DNA of 64,000 nucleotides from Acidovorax sp. Leaf191 (GTDB lineage Bacteria > Pseudomonadota > Gammaproteobacteria > Burkholderiales > Burkholderiaceae_C). The notes under the pieces were generated by a model, which worked only from the letters and a program-made list of their open reading frames with translations, searched no databases and was not told the origin of the DNA. A program made the translations under genes and the position numbers. Of this stretch, positions 1-8,242 are shown one piece after another (positions within the stretch are counted from its first letter, which is position 1; each line of letters begins with the position of its first letter). The stretch is from positions 62,001-126,000 of the forward strand of contig NZ_LMPT01000022.1 in the NCBI RefSeq assembly GCF_001424425.1, read 5' to 3'.

Positions 1-735
1 CCGGACCTGTGCGAACAGGTGCGCATTTGCCGCGCGCGTGGCGTGACCACCGCGCTGGACAACACCTGGGGCGCGGGCCTGGCGTTTGCGCCGTTCGATC
101 TTCTGGGCGACGGCACCCTGGGCGTGGACATCTCGGCCCACGCATTGACCAAATACCCCAGCGGCGGCGGCGACGTGCTCATGGGCAGTGTGATCACCCG
201 CGACGTGGGGCTGCACATGAAGCTCAAGCTCACCCACATGCGCCTGGGCCTTGGGGTAGCGGGCAATGATGCCGAGGCCGTGCTGCGCGCGCTGCCCAGC
301 ATCGGCCTGCGCTACCGCGCCCATGACGAGGCGACCCGCCAGCTGGCGCGCTGGATGCAGCAGCAGCCCGCGGTGGCCCAGGTGCTGCACCCGGCCCTGG
401 AAGGATCGCCCGGCCACGCGCACTGGAAGGCCCTGTGCGGCAGTGCCAACGGCGGCCAGGGGGCGGCGGCCGGTTTGTTCAGCGTGCTGTTCGACGCGCG
501 CCACACCCAGGCGCAGGTGGATGCTTTCTGCGACGGCCTGCGCTGGTTCAAGCTCGGCTACAGCTGGGGTGGGCCGATGAGCCTGGTGGTGCCCTACGAG
601 CTGCCCAGCATGCGCAGCCAGAGCACGCAGCACCTGCGGCAGGGCACGCTGGTGCGCTTCTCGGTGGGGCTGGAGGCGGTGCAAGACCTGCAAAACGACC
701 TGCAGCAGGCGATGGAGCGCGCGTTCACGCAGTGA
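1..735 (+). CDS. metC: Cystathionine beta-lyase, C-terminal part (truncated by window edge)
   Basis: The reading frame is open from the first base, so the start lies outside the window; about 244 residues are visible. The product belongs to the PLP-dependent Cys/Met metabolism family and most resembles cystathionine beta-lyase, which splits cystathionine to homocysteine, pyruvate and ammonia in methionine synthesis. Visible signs are the DNTWGAG segment of the cofactor domain, then HALTKYPSGGGDVLMGS, in which the Lys after Thr should form the Schiff base with PLP, and the family's C-terminal small domain ending near SVGLEAVQDLQNDLQQAM. The family name is firm. The choice of beta-lyase over a gamma-lyase or synthase is an inference from overall resemblance. 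Confidence 0.85.
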   Translation, partial: PDLCEQVRICRARGVTTALDNTWGAGLAFAPFDLLGDGTLGVDISAHALTKYPSGGGDVLMGSVITRDVGLHMKLKLTHMRLGLGVAGNDAEAVLRALPSIGLRYRAHDEATRQLARWMQQQPAVAQVLHPALEGSPGHAHWKALCGSANGGQGAAAGLFSVLFDARHTQAQVDAFCDGLRWFKLGYSWGGPMSLVVPYELPSMRSQSTQHLRQGTLVRFSVGLEAVQDLQNDLQQAMERAFTQ

Positions 736-851
736 TGCCTTGCGCCGCGTGAAGGGCGGGGAAGGGTGACGGAGGGCGATGTACGGCGGCGAGGGGCGGG
801 GTGGTAGTTTCCTCAGTGGCGCCCCGGCGCTGGCGGGCTTAGTGTGGCGGC

Positions 852-1754
852 ATGACTGCCTCATCTCCCACGCCCGTGCCCGTGCCCGACGCGTCTGCGC
901 CATCGCAGGCCCAGTGCGCGGAGGCGATTGCGGGGCAGGCGCTGCACGACACTGCTGCGCCCATTGCGCTGCGACGGCTGCATGCGGCAGACCCTTTTCG
1001 CTGGCTGCTGCGCGGCCTGCACGACATGCGCGCTGCGCCGGGCATCGCGGTGTTCTATGGCGTGTGCTTCTGGGGCATGGCGATGCTGCTGGGCTGGGTG
1101 TTCCGCACCCGCCCTGAATACACCATGTCCCTGGCCAGCGGCTGCCTGCTGATCGGCCCCTTCCTGGCGATGGGCCTGTACGACACCAGCCGCCGCCGCG
1201 AGGCCGGCCAGCGGCCGCAACTGAGCGAATCGCTGACCTGCTGGGACAGCCACATGGGCAGCATGGGCATGCTGGTGCTGGTGCTCGTGGTGCTGGAGCT
1301 TTTGTGGGGCCGCGCCTCGCTCGTGGTGTTTGCGGTGTTCTTCAACACCGGCATGCCATCGACCACCGGCGTGCTCGATGCCGTGTTCAACCCGCAGAAC
1401 TGGAGCTTCGTGGCGGTCTATGCGGTGGTGGGCGGCGTGTTCGCGGCGCTGGTGTTTTCAACCTCCGTCGTCTCCATCCCGATGATTCTGGACCGAGACA
1501 CCGATGCGCTCACGGCCGGCATCACCAGCGTGCGCGCGGTGCTGGAGAACACGGTGGTCATGCTGCTGTGGGGCGCGCTCATCACGGCCATCGTCGGGCT
1601 GTCGTTGTGGTTCTGGGGCGTACCCCTGCTGCTGGCAGGGCCGCTGCTCGGCCACGCGAGCTGGCACGCCTACCGGGCGTCGGTAGCGCCGCCTGGCTTG
1701 TCAGGCATTGCACCGGGCCTTGGGGACGATCGCGTTGGGGTACCGCTGCCATGA
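852..1754 (+). CDS. DUF2189 domain membrane protein
   Basis: This 300-residue protein has a short Ala/Pro-rich cytoplasmic start and then about six hydrophobic segments (roughly residues 62-84, 95-115, 140-170, 190-215, 230-255 and 258-275). The pattern RGLHDMRAAPGI, a long membrane core and PMILDRDTDALTA is that of the DUF2189 integral membrane family, whose members have no established biochemical role. It stands alone, 116 bases after metC and on the same strand, with no neighbour that suggests a pathway. The first ATG of the frame is used. I infer only an inner-membrane location. Confidence 0.75.
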   Translation: MTASSPTPVPVPDASAPSQAQCAEAIAGQALHDTAAPIALRRLHAADPFRWLLRGLHDMRAAPGIAVFYGVCFWGMAMLLGWVFRTRPEYTMSLASGCLLIGPFLAMGLYDTSRRREAGQRPQLSESLTCWDSHMGSMGMLVLVLVVLELLWGRASLVVFAVFFNTGMPSTTGVLDAVFNPQNWSFVAVYAVVGGVFAALVFSTSVVSIPMILDRDTDALTAGITSVRAVLENTVVMLLWGALITAIVGLSLWFWGVPLLLAGPLLGHASWHAYRASVAPPGLSGIAPGLGDDRVGVPLP

Positions 1755-1999
1755 GGTGCTGCGGCGGGCCCTGCAGGGGCGCCCGCCCGTGTGCGCCACC
1801 CTGCGCTCGGCCCGCAAGATTTTTACGGCTTTGGTGCCCTGGAGGCCAGCACCATCTGCCGTTTGCAGGCCACGCCTGGCATCCAATGGTGGCAGGGCAC
1901 TTGCAAGGGCCCAAAGGGCGCAGGGCAGCTTCTTGGTGGCATGAATCCACGCCCAGTTCATGCTGTTACAGTGGGCCATTACTTCAGGAAGCAACTACC

Positions 2000-2188
2000 T
2001 TGGCAACACCCAACTACGGATACGAAAAACGCCAGCGCGAACTCGCCAAAAAGCAGAAAAAGGAAGAAAAGCTGAGGGCCAAATCCCAGCGCCGGCCGGA
2101 AGACCCGCCCGAGGAGAACTCCGGCGAGGGCGGCCAGCCCGGTGGGGATGCACCAGCGCCCGGCCAGCCCGGCGGCGCCGGCGCCTGA
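2000..2188 (+). CDS. Small Lys/Glu-rich conserved protein, TTG start
   Basis: A 62-residue protein begins at TTG with the sequence LATPNYGYEKRQRELAKKQK, preceded by AGGAAG ten bases upstream. The first half is a highly charged helix and the second half is a Pro/Gly-rich tail. The opening motif (ATPNYGYEKRQRELAKK) is one I associate with a short protein conserved in beta-proteobacteria; no function is known. Its stop is only two bases from the stop of the convergent tesA gene. Longer readings through this frame have no credible upstream start, which is why the TTG is chosen. Confidence 0.6.
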   Translation: MATPNYGYEKRQRELAKKQKKEEKLRAKSQRRPEDPPEENSGEGGQPGGDAPAPGQPGGAGA

Positions 2189-2190
2189 CC

Positions 2191-2886
2191 TCAGCGCAGC
2201 AGTTTCTTCAGCTCCGGCCACACGTTGGCCAGCATCTGCGGGTGCGCTTCGGCGCGCGGGTGGATGCGGTCGGGCTGGAACAGGCGGGTTGGGTCCGGCC
2301 CATCCGCCACACCTTTCAGGAAGAAGGGCACCACCGCCGCCTTGCGGGCCTGCGCCACCGTGGTGAACAGGGCCGCGAACTTGTTGGCGTAGTCGGTGCC
2401 ATAGTTGGGCGGCACCTGCATGCCCACCAGCAGGACCTTGGCGCCAGCCTTTTGCGCAGCCTCCGTCATGGCGGTCAGATTTTCTTGCGTATTCTTGAGC
2501 GGCAGCCCGCGCAGGGCGTCGTTGCCGCCCAGCTCGATCACCACGTGCGTGGGCTGGTGCTGCGCCAGCAGCGCCATCAGGCGCGAGCGGCCGCCCGAAG
2601 TGGTCTCGCCGCTCACGCTCGCGTTCACCACGGTGGCGGCGAGCTTTTCCTGGGCCAGCTGTTTTTCCAGCAGGGCCACCCAGCCGGTGCCACGGGCCAG
2701 TCCATATTCGGCGCTGAGCGAGTCGCCCAGCACCAGGATCAGGGGTTGCGTGCGCGGCTTGGTGGGGGCCGGGGCCACGGGTGTCTTGGCCGAGGACTGC
2801 GCCAGCGCAGCGGGGGCGCAAATCCCCACCGCGAGGCCGAGAGTGGCGCTCAGGATAAAGTGGCGCCGGTGCGTCAATCCGATCAA
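2191..2886 (-). CDS. tesA: Secreted GDSL esterase / lysophospholipase (TesA-like)
   Basis: A 231-residue SGNH hydrolase with a signal peptide (residues 1-29, ending in APAALAQ), so it should be periplasmic. The catalytic blocks are all present: GDS at 54-56 (nucleophile Ser56), the Gly of SGE near 93, GGND at 120-123 and DRIHP with Asp206 and His209. These match E. coli TesA (thioesterase I/lysophospholipase L1, arylesterase), which hydrolyses acyl-CoA and lysophospholipid esters. It is divergent from the ybbA-type ATPase gene, with only 15 bases between the two start codons, as in the tesA/ybbA pair of enterobacteria. Confidence 0.9.
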   Translation of the reverse strand: MIGLTHRRHFILSATLGLAVGICAPAALAQSSAKTPVAPAPTKPRTQPLILVLGDSLSAEYGLARGTGWVALLEKQLAQEKLAATVVNASVSGETTSGGRSRLMALLAQHQPTHVVIELGGNDALRGLPLKNTQENLTAMTEAAQKAGAKVLLVGMQVPPNYGTDYANKFAALFTTVAQARKAAVVPFFLKGVADGPDPTRLFQPDRIHPRAEAHPQMLANVWPELKKLLR

Positions 2887-2901
2887 AGTAAAAAACCTTT
2901 C

Positions 2902-3618
2902 ATGTCCGAATCCCTCTCATCCCCTGTGGCGGCGGCCACTGCCGCTGCATCTGCCACGCCGATTATTGCCGTCGAGCATGTGTTCAAGTCGGTGACGGAT
3001 TCCACCGGCACGCTCGACATTCTGCGGGATATCGATTTCCGTCTGGCGCCCAGGGAAACGGCGGCGATCGTGGGGGCATCGGGTTCGGGCAAGAGCACGC
3101 TGCTGTCGATCATTGCGGGCCTGGACACGCCCACCCGCGGTACGGTGCGGCTGGACGGGCATGACCTCTTCGCGATGGACGAGGATGCGCGCGCTGCGCT
3201 GCGTGCGCAGAAGGTCGGCTTCGTGTTCCAGAGCTTTCAGCTCATGGGCAACCTCACGGCGCTCGAAAACGTGATGCTGCCGCTGGAGCTGGCCAACCGC
3301 CGCGATGCGCGCAAGGCCGCGGCCGACATGTTGCAGCGCGTGGGCCTGGGCCAACGCCTGGGCCACTACCCCAAGGTGCTGTCCGGCGGCGAGCAGCAGC
3401 GTGTGGCGCTGGCACGGGCCTTCGTGGTGCACCCCGCCGTGCTGCTGGCCGACGAGCCCACGGGCAGCCTGGACTTCGCCACCGGCGAGACCATCATGCA
3501 GCTGATGTTCGACCTGAACCGCGAGCAGGGCACGACGCTGGTGCTGGTCACGCACGACCGCGCCATCGCCGCGCAGTGCGAGCGGCGCATCACCATCGAA
3601 GCGGGCCGCGTGGTGTAG
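2902..3618 (+). CDS. ybbA: ABC transporter ATP-binding protein, YbbA/LolD type
   Basis: A 238-residue single nucleotide-binding domain with Walker A GASGSGKST (58-66), Q-loop VFQSFQLM, signature LSGGEQQR (160-167), Walker B LLADEP (181-186) and switch His in LVTHD. The family (MacB/LolD/YbbA) normally works with an FtsX-like permease; in E. coli ybbA is followed by the permease gene ybbP. Here rlmB follows instead, so the partner permease must lie elsewhere or be missing. The start is the ATG 15 bases from the divergent tesA start. The frame is open far upstream, but that part is the shadow of tesA. Confidence 0.88.
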   Translation: MSESLSSPVAAATAAASATPIIAVEHVFKSVTDSTGTLDILRDIDFRLAPRETAAIVGASGSGKSTLLSIIAGLDTPTRGTVRLDGHDLFAMDEDARAALRAQKVGFVFQSFQLMGNLTALENVMLPLELANRRDARKAAADMLQRVGLGQRLGHYPKVLSGGEQQRVALARAFVVHPAVLLADEPTGSLDFATGETIMQLMFDLNREQGTTLVLVTHDRAIAAQCERRITIEAGRVV

Positions 3619-3755
3619 GAACCGCACGGCAACGCAACGCGCCATGGCGAATCGCCTCGCCGTGCACCGCACCGAGCGCAGGATAGGGCTGCACACCGTG
3701 TGCACGGCCCGTACCCGCAGGGTCCGCACGCGCCGCATTCAGGTCTTTTTCGGCA

Positions 3756-3803
3756 CCTCCCGCGCTTCCAACAAGCGCGAGCAGCTATTTAATTGATAGC
3801 AAC
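3756..3803. repeat. Dispersed 40-bp repeat, copy A (intergenic)
   Basis: Two adjacent palindromes lie between ybbA and rlmB: CGCGCTT-CCAAC-AAGCGCG (3761-3779) and GCTAT-N7-ATAGC (3784-3800). Read on the minus strand, the order is an A/T-rich box ending in ATAGC, a 20-base spacer holding the hairpin, and a GCG box. The same geometry recurs in the other copies in this window. It may also act as a transcript end for ybbA, though no T-tract follows. Confidence 0.6.
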
Positions 3804-3840
3804 GTGACGGGCACCCCTGCTGCCAGCGGATAATCGCCCG

Positions 3841-4587
3841 ATGTCCAGCCCCAAAGTTCTCTTCGGCTTTCACGCCGTGGGCGTGCGTTTGAAGACCGCG
3901 CCGAAATCCGTCATCGAGATTTACTACGAAGTCACGCGGCGCGATGCCCGCATGCGCCAGTTCCTCGACCGCGCCCGCGAGGCCGGTGCCCGCCTGATCG
4001 AAGCCGACAGCGAGCGCATCGCCAAGCTGGCCGGCAGCCACGGCCACCAAGGAGTGGCCGCGCGGGTCGAGCCGGTAGCCCAGATCACCTCGCTCGATGA
4101 ACTGCTTGAGAACCTCGAGGCCGCGGGCGTCGAGCAGCCCTTGCTGCTGGTGCTCGACGGCGTGACCGACCCGCACAACCTGGGCGCCTGCCTGCGCGTG
4201 GCCGACGGCGCGGGCGCGCACGCGGTGATCGCCCCCAAGGACCACGCGGTGGGCATCAACGCCACCGTGGCCAAGGTGGCCAGCGGTGCGGCCGAGACCA
4301 TGCCGTACTTCATGGTGACCAACCTGTCGCGCACGCTGAACGAGCTCAAGGAGCGCAACATCTGGTGCATCGGCACCAGCGACGATGCGCCCAAGACCAT
4401 CTACCAGGTGGACCTCAAAGGCCCCGTGGCCCTGGTGCTGGGCGCCGAGGGCGACGGCATGCGCCAGCTCACCCGCAAGAACTGCGACGAGCTGGTCAGC
4501 ATCCCCATGAAAGGCGCGGTCGAGAGCCTGAACGTCTCGGTGGCCAGCGGTGTCTGCCTGTACGAGGCGCTGCGCCAGCGGACATGA
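3841..4587 (+). CDS. rlmB: 23S rRNA (guanosine-2'-O-)-methyltransferase RlmB
   Basis: A 248-residue SPOUT methyltransferase that would methylate the 2'-O of G2251 in the P-loop of 23S rRNA. The substrate-binding N-terminal domain spans about residues 1-90 (VLFGFHAVGVRLK start). The trefoil-knot domain carries the three SpoU motifs: DPHNLGACLR (110-119), LVLGAEGDGMR (198-208) and IPMKGAVESLNVSVA (221-235). Length and order match the family. In many beta-proteobacteria this gene follows rnr; here it stands between a repeat and a sirtuin gene. Confidence 0.95.
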   Translation: MSSPKVLFGFHAVGVRLKTAPKSVIEIYYEVTRRDARMRQFLDRAREAGARLIEADSERIAKLAGSHGHQGVAARVEPVAQITSLDELLENLEAAGVEQPLLLVLDGVTDPHNLGACLRVADGAGAHAVIAPKDHAVGINATVAKVASGAAETMPYFMVTNLSRTLNELKERNIWCIGTSDDAPKTIYQVDLKGPVALVLGAEGDGMRQLTRKNCDELVSIPMKGAVESLNVSVASGVCLYEALRQRT

Positions 4588-4746
4588 AACACTACCCGAG
4601 CCACGGTGCGTCTGGCGCCCCGCCGATGGCAGGGCATGGGACGGCATGCGGTGGCACGGTGAGTCGCATTCCTCGGGCACGCGGGCTTCGGCACACCGCC
4701 CTCAATCGCATGCCACCAGTGGCGCGCAGAGCGCGGGGCTGCTGAC

Positions 4747-5472
4747 ATGCTGGACATCGCTCGATCCTGGGTTCAGCAAGCGCAGCGCATTGCGGTGCTG
4801 ACCGGGGCGGGCGTGAGTGCGGAGTCGGGCGTGCCCACCTTCCGCGATGCGCAGACCGGCTATTGGGCGCAGTTTCGCGCCGAAGAGATGGCCACGGAAG
4901 AGGGCTTTCGCAACCACCCGGAGCGCGTGTGGAACTGGTACCAGTTCCGCCGCGACCTGTTGGCCGGCGTGCAGCCCAATGCGGCGCACCGGGCACTGGC
5001 CGACTTCGAGCAGCAACACCCGGGCCGGCTCACCCTGATCACCCAGAACGTCGACGGATTGCACCAGCGGGCAGGCAGCAGCGGCGTGCTGTGCCTGCAC
5101 GGCGACATCCTGGAGAACCGATGGCTCGACACCCCGCGCGCGTGCTGCCACATCGCCGATGCGGTCAAGGGCGAGCCACCGTACTGCGACCGCTGTGGCA
5201 ACCTGGTGCGGCCCGGCGTGGTGTGGTTCGGCGAAGCCTTGCCCCATGACACCTTCGCCGCTGCGCAGTTGGCCGTCCACCAGTGCGCGTTGATGCTGGT
5301 CATCGGCACGGCAGGCGCCGTGTACCCGGCCGCGGGGCTGGCGCGCCAGGCGCGGTCTGCCGGGGCGCGGGTGGTGGTGCTCAATCCGGCGCCGAGCGAG
5401 CTCGATGATGCTGCGCATGCCGTACTGCGCGGCGCGGCGGGCAGCTTGCTGCCGCAGTTGCTGGCGGTGTGA
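4747..5472 (+). CDS. cobB: SIR2-family NAD-dependent protein deacylase (CobB-like)
   Basis: A 241-residue sirtuin that would remove acyl groups from protein lysines using NAD+. It shows the NAD-binding GAGVSAESGVPTFR (20-33), QNVDGLH with catalytic His118 in the following HGD block, and four possible zinc cysteines (Cys133/134 and Cys147, Cys150 in CDRC). WYQFRRD at 64-70 supplies Tyr65 and Arg68, the YxxR pair that in class III sirtuins recognises succinyl and malonyl groups, so desuccinylase activity is likely (inference from the family). It stands 159 bases downstream of rlmB. Confidence 0.88.
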   Translation: MLDIARSWVQQAQRIAVLTGAGVSAESGVPTFRDAQTGYWAQFRAEEMATEEGFRNHPERVWNWYQFRRDLLAGVQPNAAHRALADFEQQHPGRLTLITQNVDGLHQRAGSSGVLCLHGDILENRWLDTPRACCHIADAVKGEPPYCDRCGNLVRPGVVWFGEALPHDTFAAAQLAVHQCALMLVIGTAGAVYPAAGLARQARSAGARVVVLNPAPSELDDAAHAVLRGAAGSLLPQLLAV

Positions 5473-5857
5473 CCCACGCCACGGTCGCTCAGTCTGTCTT
5501 CCAGGCCACAGGCCGTGAACCGCTGCACAGCGCGCAACGGCCTCGTTCTCCTTCGCACTTTTCGGCTGCCTGGCCGGTCTGCACGAATCATCGCGCCGTG
5601 TGCATCTGCGGTCTCGGGCGGCCTGCGGCGTTGCAAATACTCGCAATAGCTACGGCTATGGCTGCGTTTTGCGCCTTGCACGCCATCCCGATCCGCAGCG
5701 CACACTTGGCAGCTCGATGCGTGCAGAGGATCCCTGGCGGTTTCGTTGCAGGAATGCGGCGTCGTGTCGCACAGCGGACACCGGCCGGGCGGGCACAGCC
5801 TGTAGCCTGCGCCACCTTTCACATTTTGTTTCCGTTACCTTTGGGGCGTTCCACACC
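5473..5857. other. Intergenic region with an imperfect 40-bp palindrome
   Basis: This gap of 385 bases between the sirtuin and receptor genes has no convincing gene. Frames that run through it have no ribosome site and no recognisable product. Its one notable element is a symmetrical sequence at 5633-5672 centred on ATAGC-TACG-GCTAT (5646-5659), with outer arms GCAAA and TTTTGC. Confidence 0.5.
5633..5672. repeat. Imperfect palindrome, REP-like
   Basis: The inner stem is ATAGC/GCTAT with a TACG loop. Outer bases GCAAA (5633-5637) and TTTTGC (5667-5672) are placed symmetrically around the same centre. I recall similar sequences as dispersed elements in Comamonadaceae genomes, but no second copy is visible in this window. 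Confidence 0.4.
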
Positions 5858-7024
5858 ATGAGCCGTCGTCACTTTCTTCTGCGCGCCACCCAGGTCGCTG
5901 CTGCCACCGGGCTTCCCGCATGGGCCCACACCGCGATGGCGGCTGAAGAGGCGCTCACGGCCAAGTCGGTGACGCTGGGCTGTTCCATCGCGCTGACCGG
6001 CCCGCTGGGCCAGGCCGGCATCGAGCAGCTGGCGGGCATGAAGGCCGCGTTCGCCGAAGTGAACGCCGCAGGCGGCGTGCACGGCCGCGAGATTCGCATG
6101 GAGGTGAAGGACGACGGCTACGTGGCCGCCCGCACCCTGAAGAACGTGACGGAGATGGTGGACGCCCAGTCGGTGTTCGCGCTGATCTCGCCACTGGGCA
6201 CGGCCAATACCGCGTCCATCCTGCCGCTGGTCGAGTCCAAGGGCATCCCGACCGTGGGGCCGGTGACCGGCGCCACCTCGCTGCGCGCCGCTGGCAACCG
6301 CCACGTGTTCTTCCTGCGCCCCACCTACCGCGAAGAAACGCAGCGCCTGGTCAAGCAGATCGTGGACATGGGCCTCAAGCGCATTGCCGTGGTGTACTTG
6401 GACAACCCTTTCGGCAAGGAAGTGCTCAAGGACATGTCTGCCGCACTGGACGAGATCAAGGTCGAGCGCGGTGGTGAATTTGCACTGGCGGTGGATGGCA
6501 AGAACGGCGCCGAGCTGGCCGACAAGGTCGCCGCCGAGCGCCCGGGCGCCGTGCTGCTGGCCACCACGGGCACCGCCAACACGGCGTTTGTGCAAGCGTT
6601 TCGCGCCAAGGCCCAGGGTGTGCCGCTGGCGGGCCTGTCGGTCACGGTGATCGCGTCCGAGATGCCCAAGCTCGCTGCCTCCACACGCGGCCTGGCGCTG
6701 GTGCAGGTGTTTCCGGATGCCAACTCGCAAAAATCGGTGGCGGTGCGCAAGTTCCAGACGACCATGAAGGCCGTGGGCGCCAATGCGGCGTTCCTGAACA
6801 GCGGCAGCGCGCTCGAAGGCTGGTTCAACGGCCAGATCATGATCGAGGGCCTGAAGAACGCGGGCAAGGACCTCACGCGCGACCGCCTGCGCGCGGGCCT
6901 GGCGGGCATTCGGGCGCTGTCGTTCGGCGACTTCAACGTCGGCTTTGGCAACAAGGCGCCCTACATCGGCTCGGACGCGATCTACCTGGCGGTGTACGCC
7001 GAGAACGGCCGGCGCATCAGCTGA
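5858..7024 (+). CDS. ABC transporter substrate-binding protein, Leu/Ile/Val (LivJ) type
   Basis: A 388-residue periplasmic receptor of the type I branched-chain amino acid family. The start chosen gives MSRRHFLLRA, a twin-arginine signal with cleavage near residue 28 (AMA-AEEAL), so export of a folded protein by Tat is expected. The mature part shows the family pattern IALTGPLGQAG, EVNAAGGVHGREI and SPLGTANTASILPLVES. Many such beta-proteobacterial receptors bind aromatic acids or amides rather than leucine. No permease or ATPase gene is adjacent, so this is an orphan receptor and its ligand cannot be told from here. The reading frame extends further upstream but without a signal peptide. Confidence 0.85.
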   Translation: MSRRHFLLRATQVAAATGLPAWAHTAMAAEEALTAKSVTLGCSIALTGPLGQAGIEQLAGMKAAFAEVNAAGGVHGREIRMEVKDDGYVAARTLKNVTEMVDAQSVFALISPLGTANTASILPLVESKGIPTVGPVTGATSLRAAGNRHVFFLRPTYREETQRLVKQIVDMGLKRIAVVYLDNPFGKEVLKDMSAALDEIKVERGGEFALAVDGKNGAELADKVAAERPGAVLLATTGTANTAFVQAFRAKAQGVPLAGLSVTVIASEMPKLAASTRGLALVQVFPDANSQKSVAVRKFQTTMKAVGANAAFLNSGSALEGWFNGQIMIEGLKNAGKDLTRDRLRAGLAGIRALSFGDFNVGFGNKAPYIGSDAIYLAVYAENGRRIS

Positions 7025-7046
7025 CCGGCCCCTGGTCACTCGTCGC

Positions 7047-7066
7047 TGATCAGTGATCACTGATCA
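7047..7066. repeat. Perfect 20-bp palindrome TGATCAGTGATCACTGATCA
   Basis: The sequence is identical to its own reverse complement over 20 bases and lies 23 bases after the receptor stop. A related CAGCGATCAG direct repeat sits at 7147-7166, just at the 3' end of the convergent aldo/keto reductase gene. It could be a protein-binding site or a transcript end; no T-tract follows. Confidence 0.6.
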
Positions 7067-7162
7067 ATAGTCTTCAGCAACGAGCTGTCCATGGCGGGCG
7101 GCGCCCCCTGGAGCATCGCCTTTCAGGGGTGACCTGCAGTGACCAGCAGCGATCAGCAGCGA

Positions 7163-8119
7163 TCAGCCCTGCGCGCTGGCCGCGTTGAGCTCTGCCAACG
7201 TGGCGTCGTCCAGCACGAGCTGCGCGGCCTTCACCAGCTCCTGCAACTGGCCCAGGGACGTGGCGCTGGCAATCGGCGCGACGATGGCGGGCTGGCGCAT
7301 CTGCCATGCCACCGCTACCTGCCCGGGTGTGGCACCGTAGCGCTGTGCCACCGCATCCAGCGCCGCCAGAATGCGCAGGCCCCGGTCGTTGAGGTACTTG
7401 GCAGTCGTGTTGGTACCCCGGGCGCTTTTGGCCGCGTCGGCCGCCGTGCGGTATTTGCCTGTCAAGAAACCTGCGGCCAAGGCATAGAAGTTGATCACGC
7501 CTACGCCGTGCTCCAGGCACAACGGCTGCAGCGCGTCTTCGAACACCGCGCGGTCGTACAGGTTGAACAGCGGCTGCAGGCTTTCGTAGCGGGGCAGGTG
7601 CAGGCGCTCGCTGGTCTGCAGGGCCTCCGCCAGCCGGGCGGCGCTGAAGTTCGACGCGCCGATGGCCCGCACCTTGCCCGCGCGGATCAGGTCGGCGTAC
7701 GCGCCCAGCGTGTCGGCCAGAGGCACGCTGGCATCGTCGTCGTGCGACTGGTACAGGTCGATGCGGTCGGTCTGCAGGCGCTTGAGCGATGCCTCCACCG
7801 CCTGGCGGATGTACTCGGGCCGCAGGCCCACCTTGCCGTCGCCCATGTCCTTGCCGACCTTGGTGGCCAGCACGATGCGGTCGCGTTTACCGCTGGCGCG
7901 CAGCCATTGGCCGATGACGGTTTCGGACTCTCCGCCCGCGTGCCCGGGCGCCCAGCGCGAATACACATCCGCCGTGTCGATGAAGTTGAAGCCTGCGTCG
8001 AACCAGGCATCGAGCAGCGAGAACGAGGTGGCTTCGTCGGCCGTCCAGCCGAACACGTTGCCGCCAAAGCACAGGGGAGACACTTGCAGGCCGGAGCGGC
8101 CCAGGGGACGGAGGTTCAT
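7163..8119 (-). CDS. Aldo/keto reductase
   Basis: A 318-residue TIM-barrel oxidoreductase that would reduce aldehydes or ketones with NADPH. The catalytic tetrad is visible: Asp48 and Tyr53 in FIDTADVYS, Lys87 in LATKVGKD and His126 in LYQSHDDD. NADPH-binding loops are represented by GASNFSAARL. Overall it is of the AKR11/12-like type common in soil bacteria (general stress 69 / Tas-like), with no way to choose a substrate. It is convergent with the receptor gene. Confidence 0.9.
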   Translation of the reverse strand: MNLRPLGRSGLQVSPLCFGGNVFGWTADEATSFSLLDAWFDAGFNFIDTADVYSRWAPGHAGGESETVIGQWLRASGKRDRIVLATKVGKDMGDGKVGLRPEYIRQAVEASLKRLQTDRIDLYQSHDDDASVPLADTLGAYADLIRAGKVRAIGASNFSAARLAEALQTSERLHLPRYESLQPLFNLYDRAVFEDALQPLCLEHGVGVINFYALAAGFLTGKYRTAADAAKSARGTNTTAKYLNDRGLRILAALDAVAQRYGATPGQVAVAWQMRQPAIVAPIASATSLGQLQELVKAAQLVLDDATLAELNAASAQG

Positions 8120-8242
8120 CGGTAGCCTTTCAATGCAGGGTGATGGAAGCTCGGGTTCAACGGATGCACTGGAGTTCAGGCGTGGTCTGACAGCGCTGGC
8201 TCGATGGGGCGTGGTGCATGCGGTGCACAGATGGGCTGTCGC

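Noticed and set aside
1960-2901. Upstream extension of the ybbA frame
   Set aside because: It runs antisense through tesA, whose catalytic motifs are complete; ybbA is full-length from 2902.
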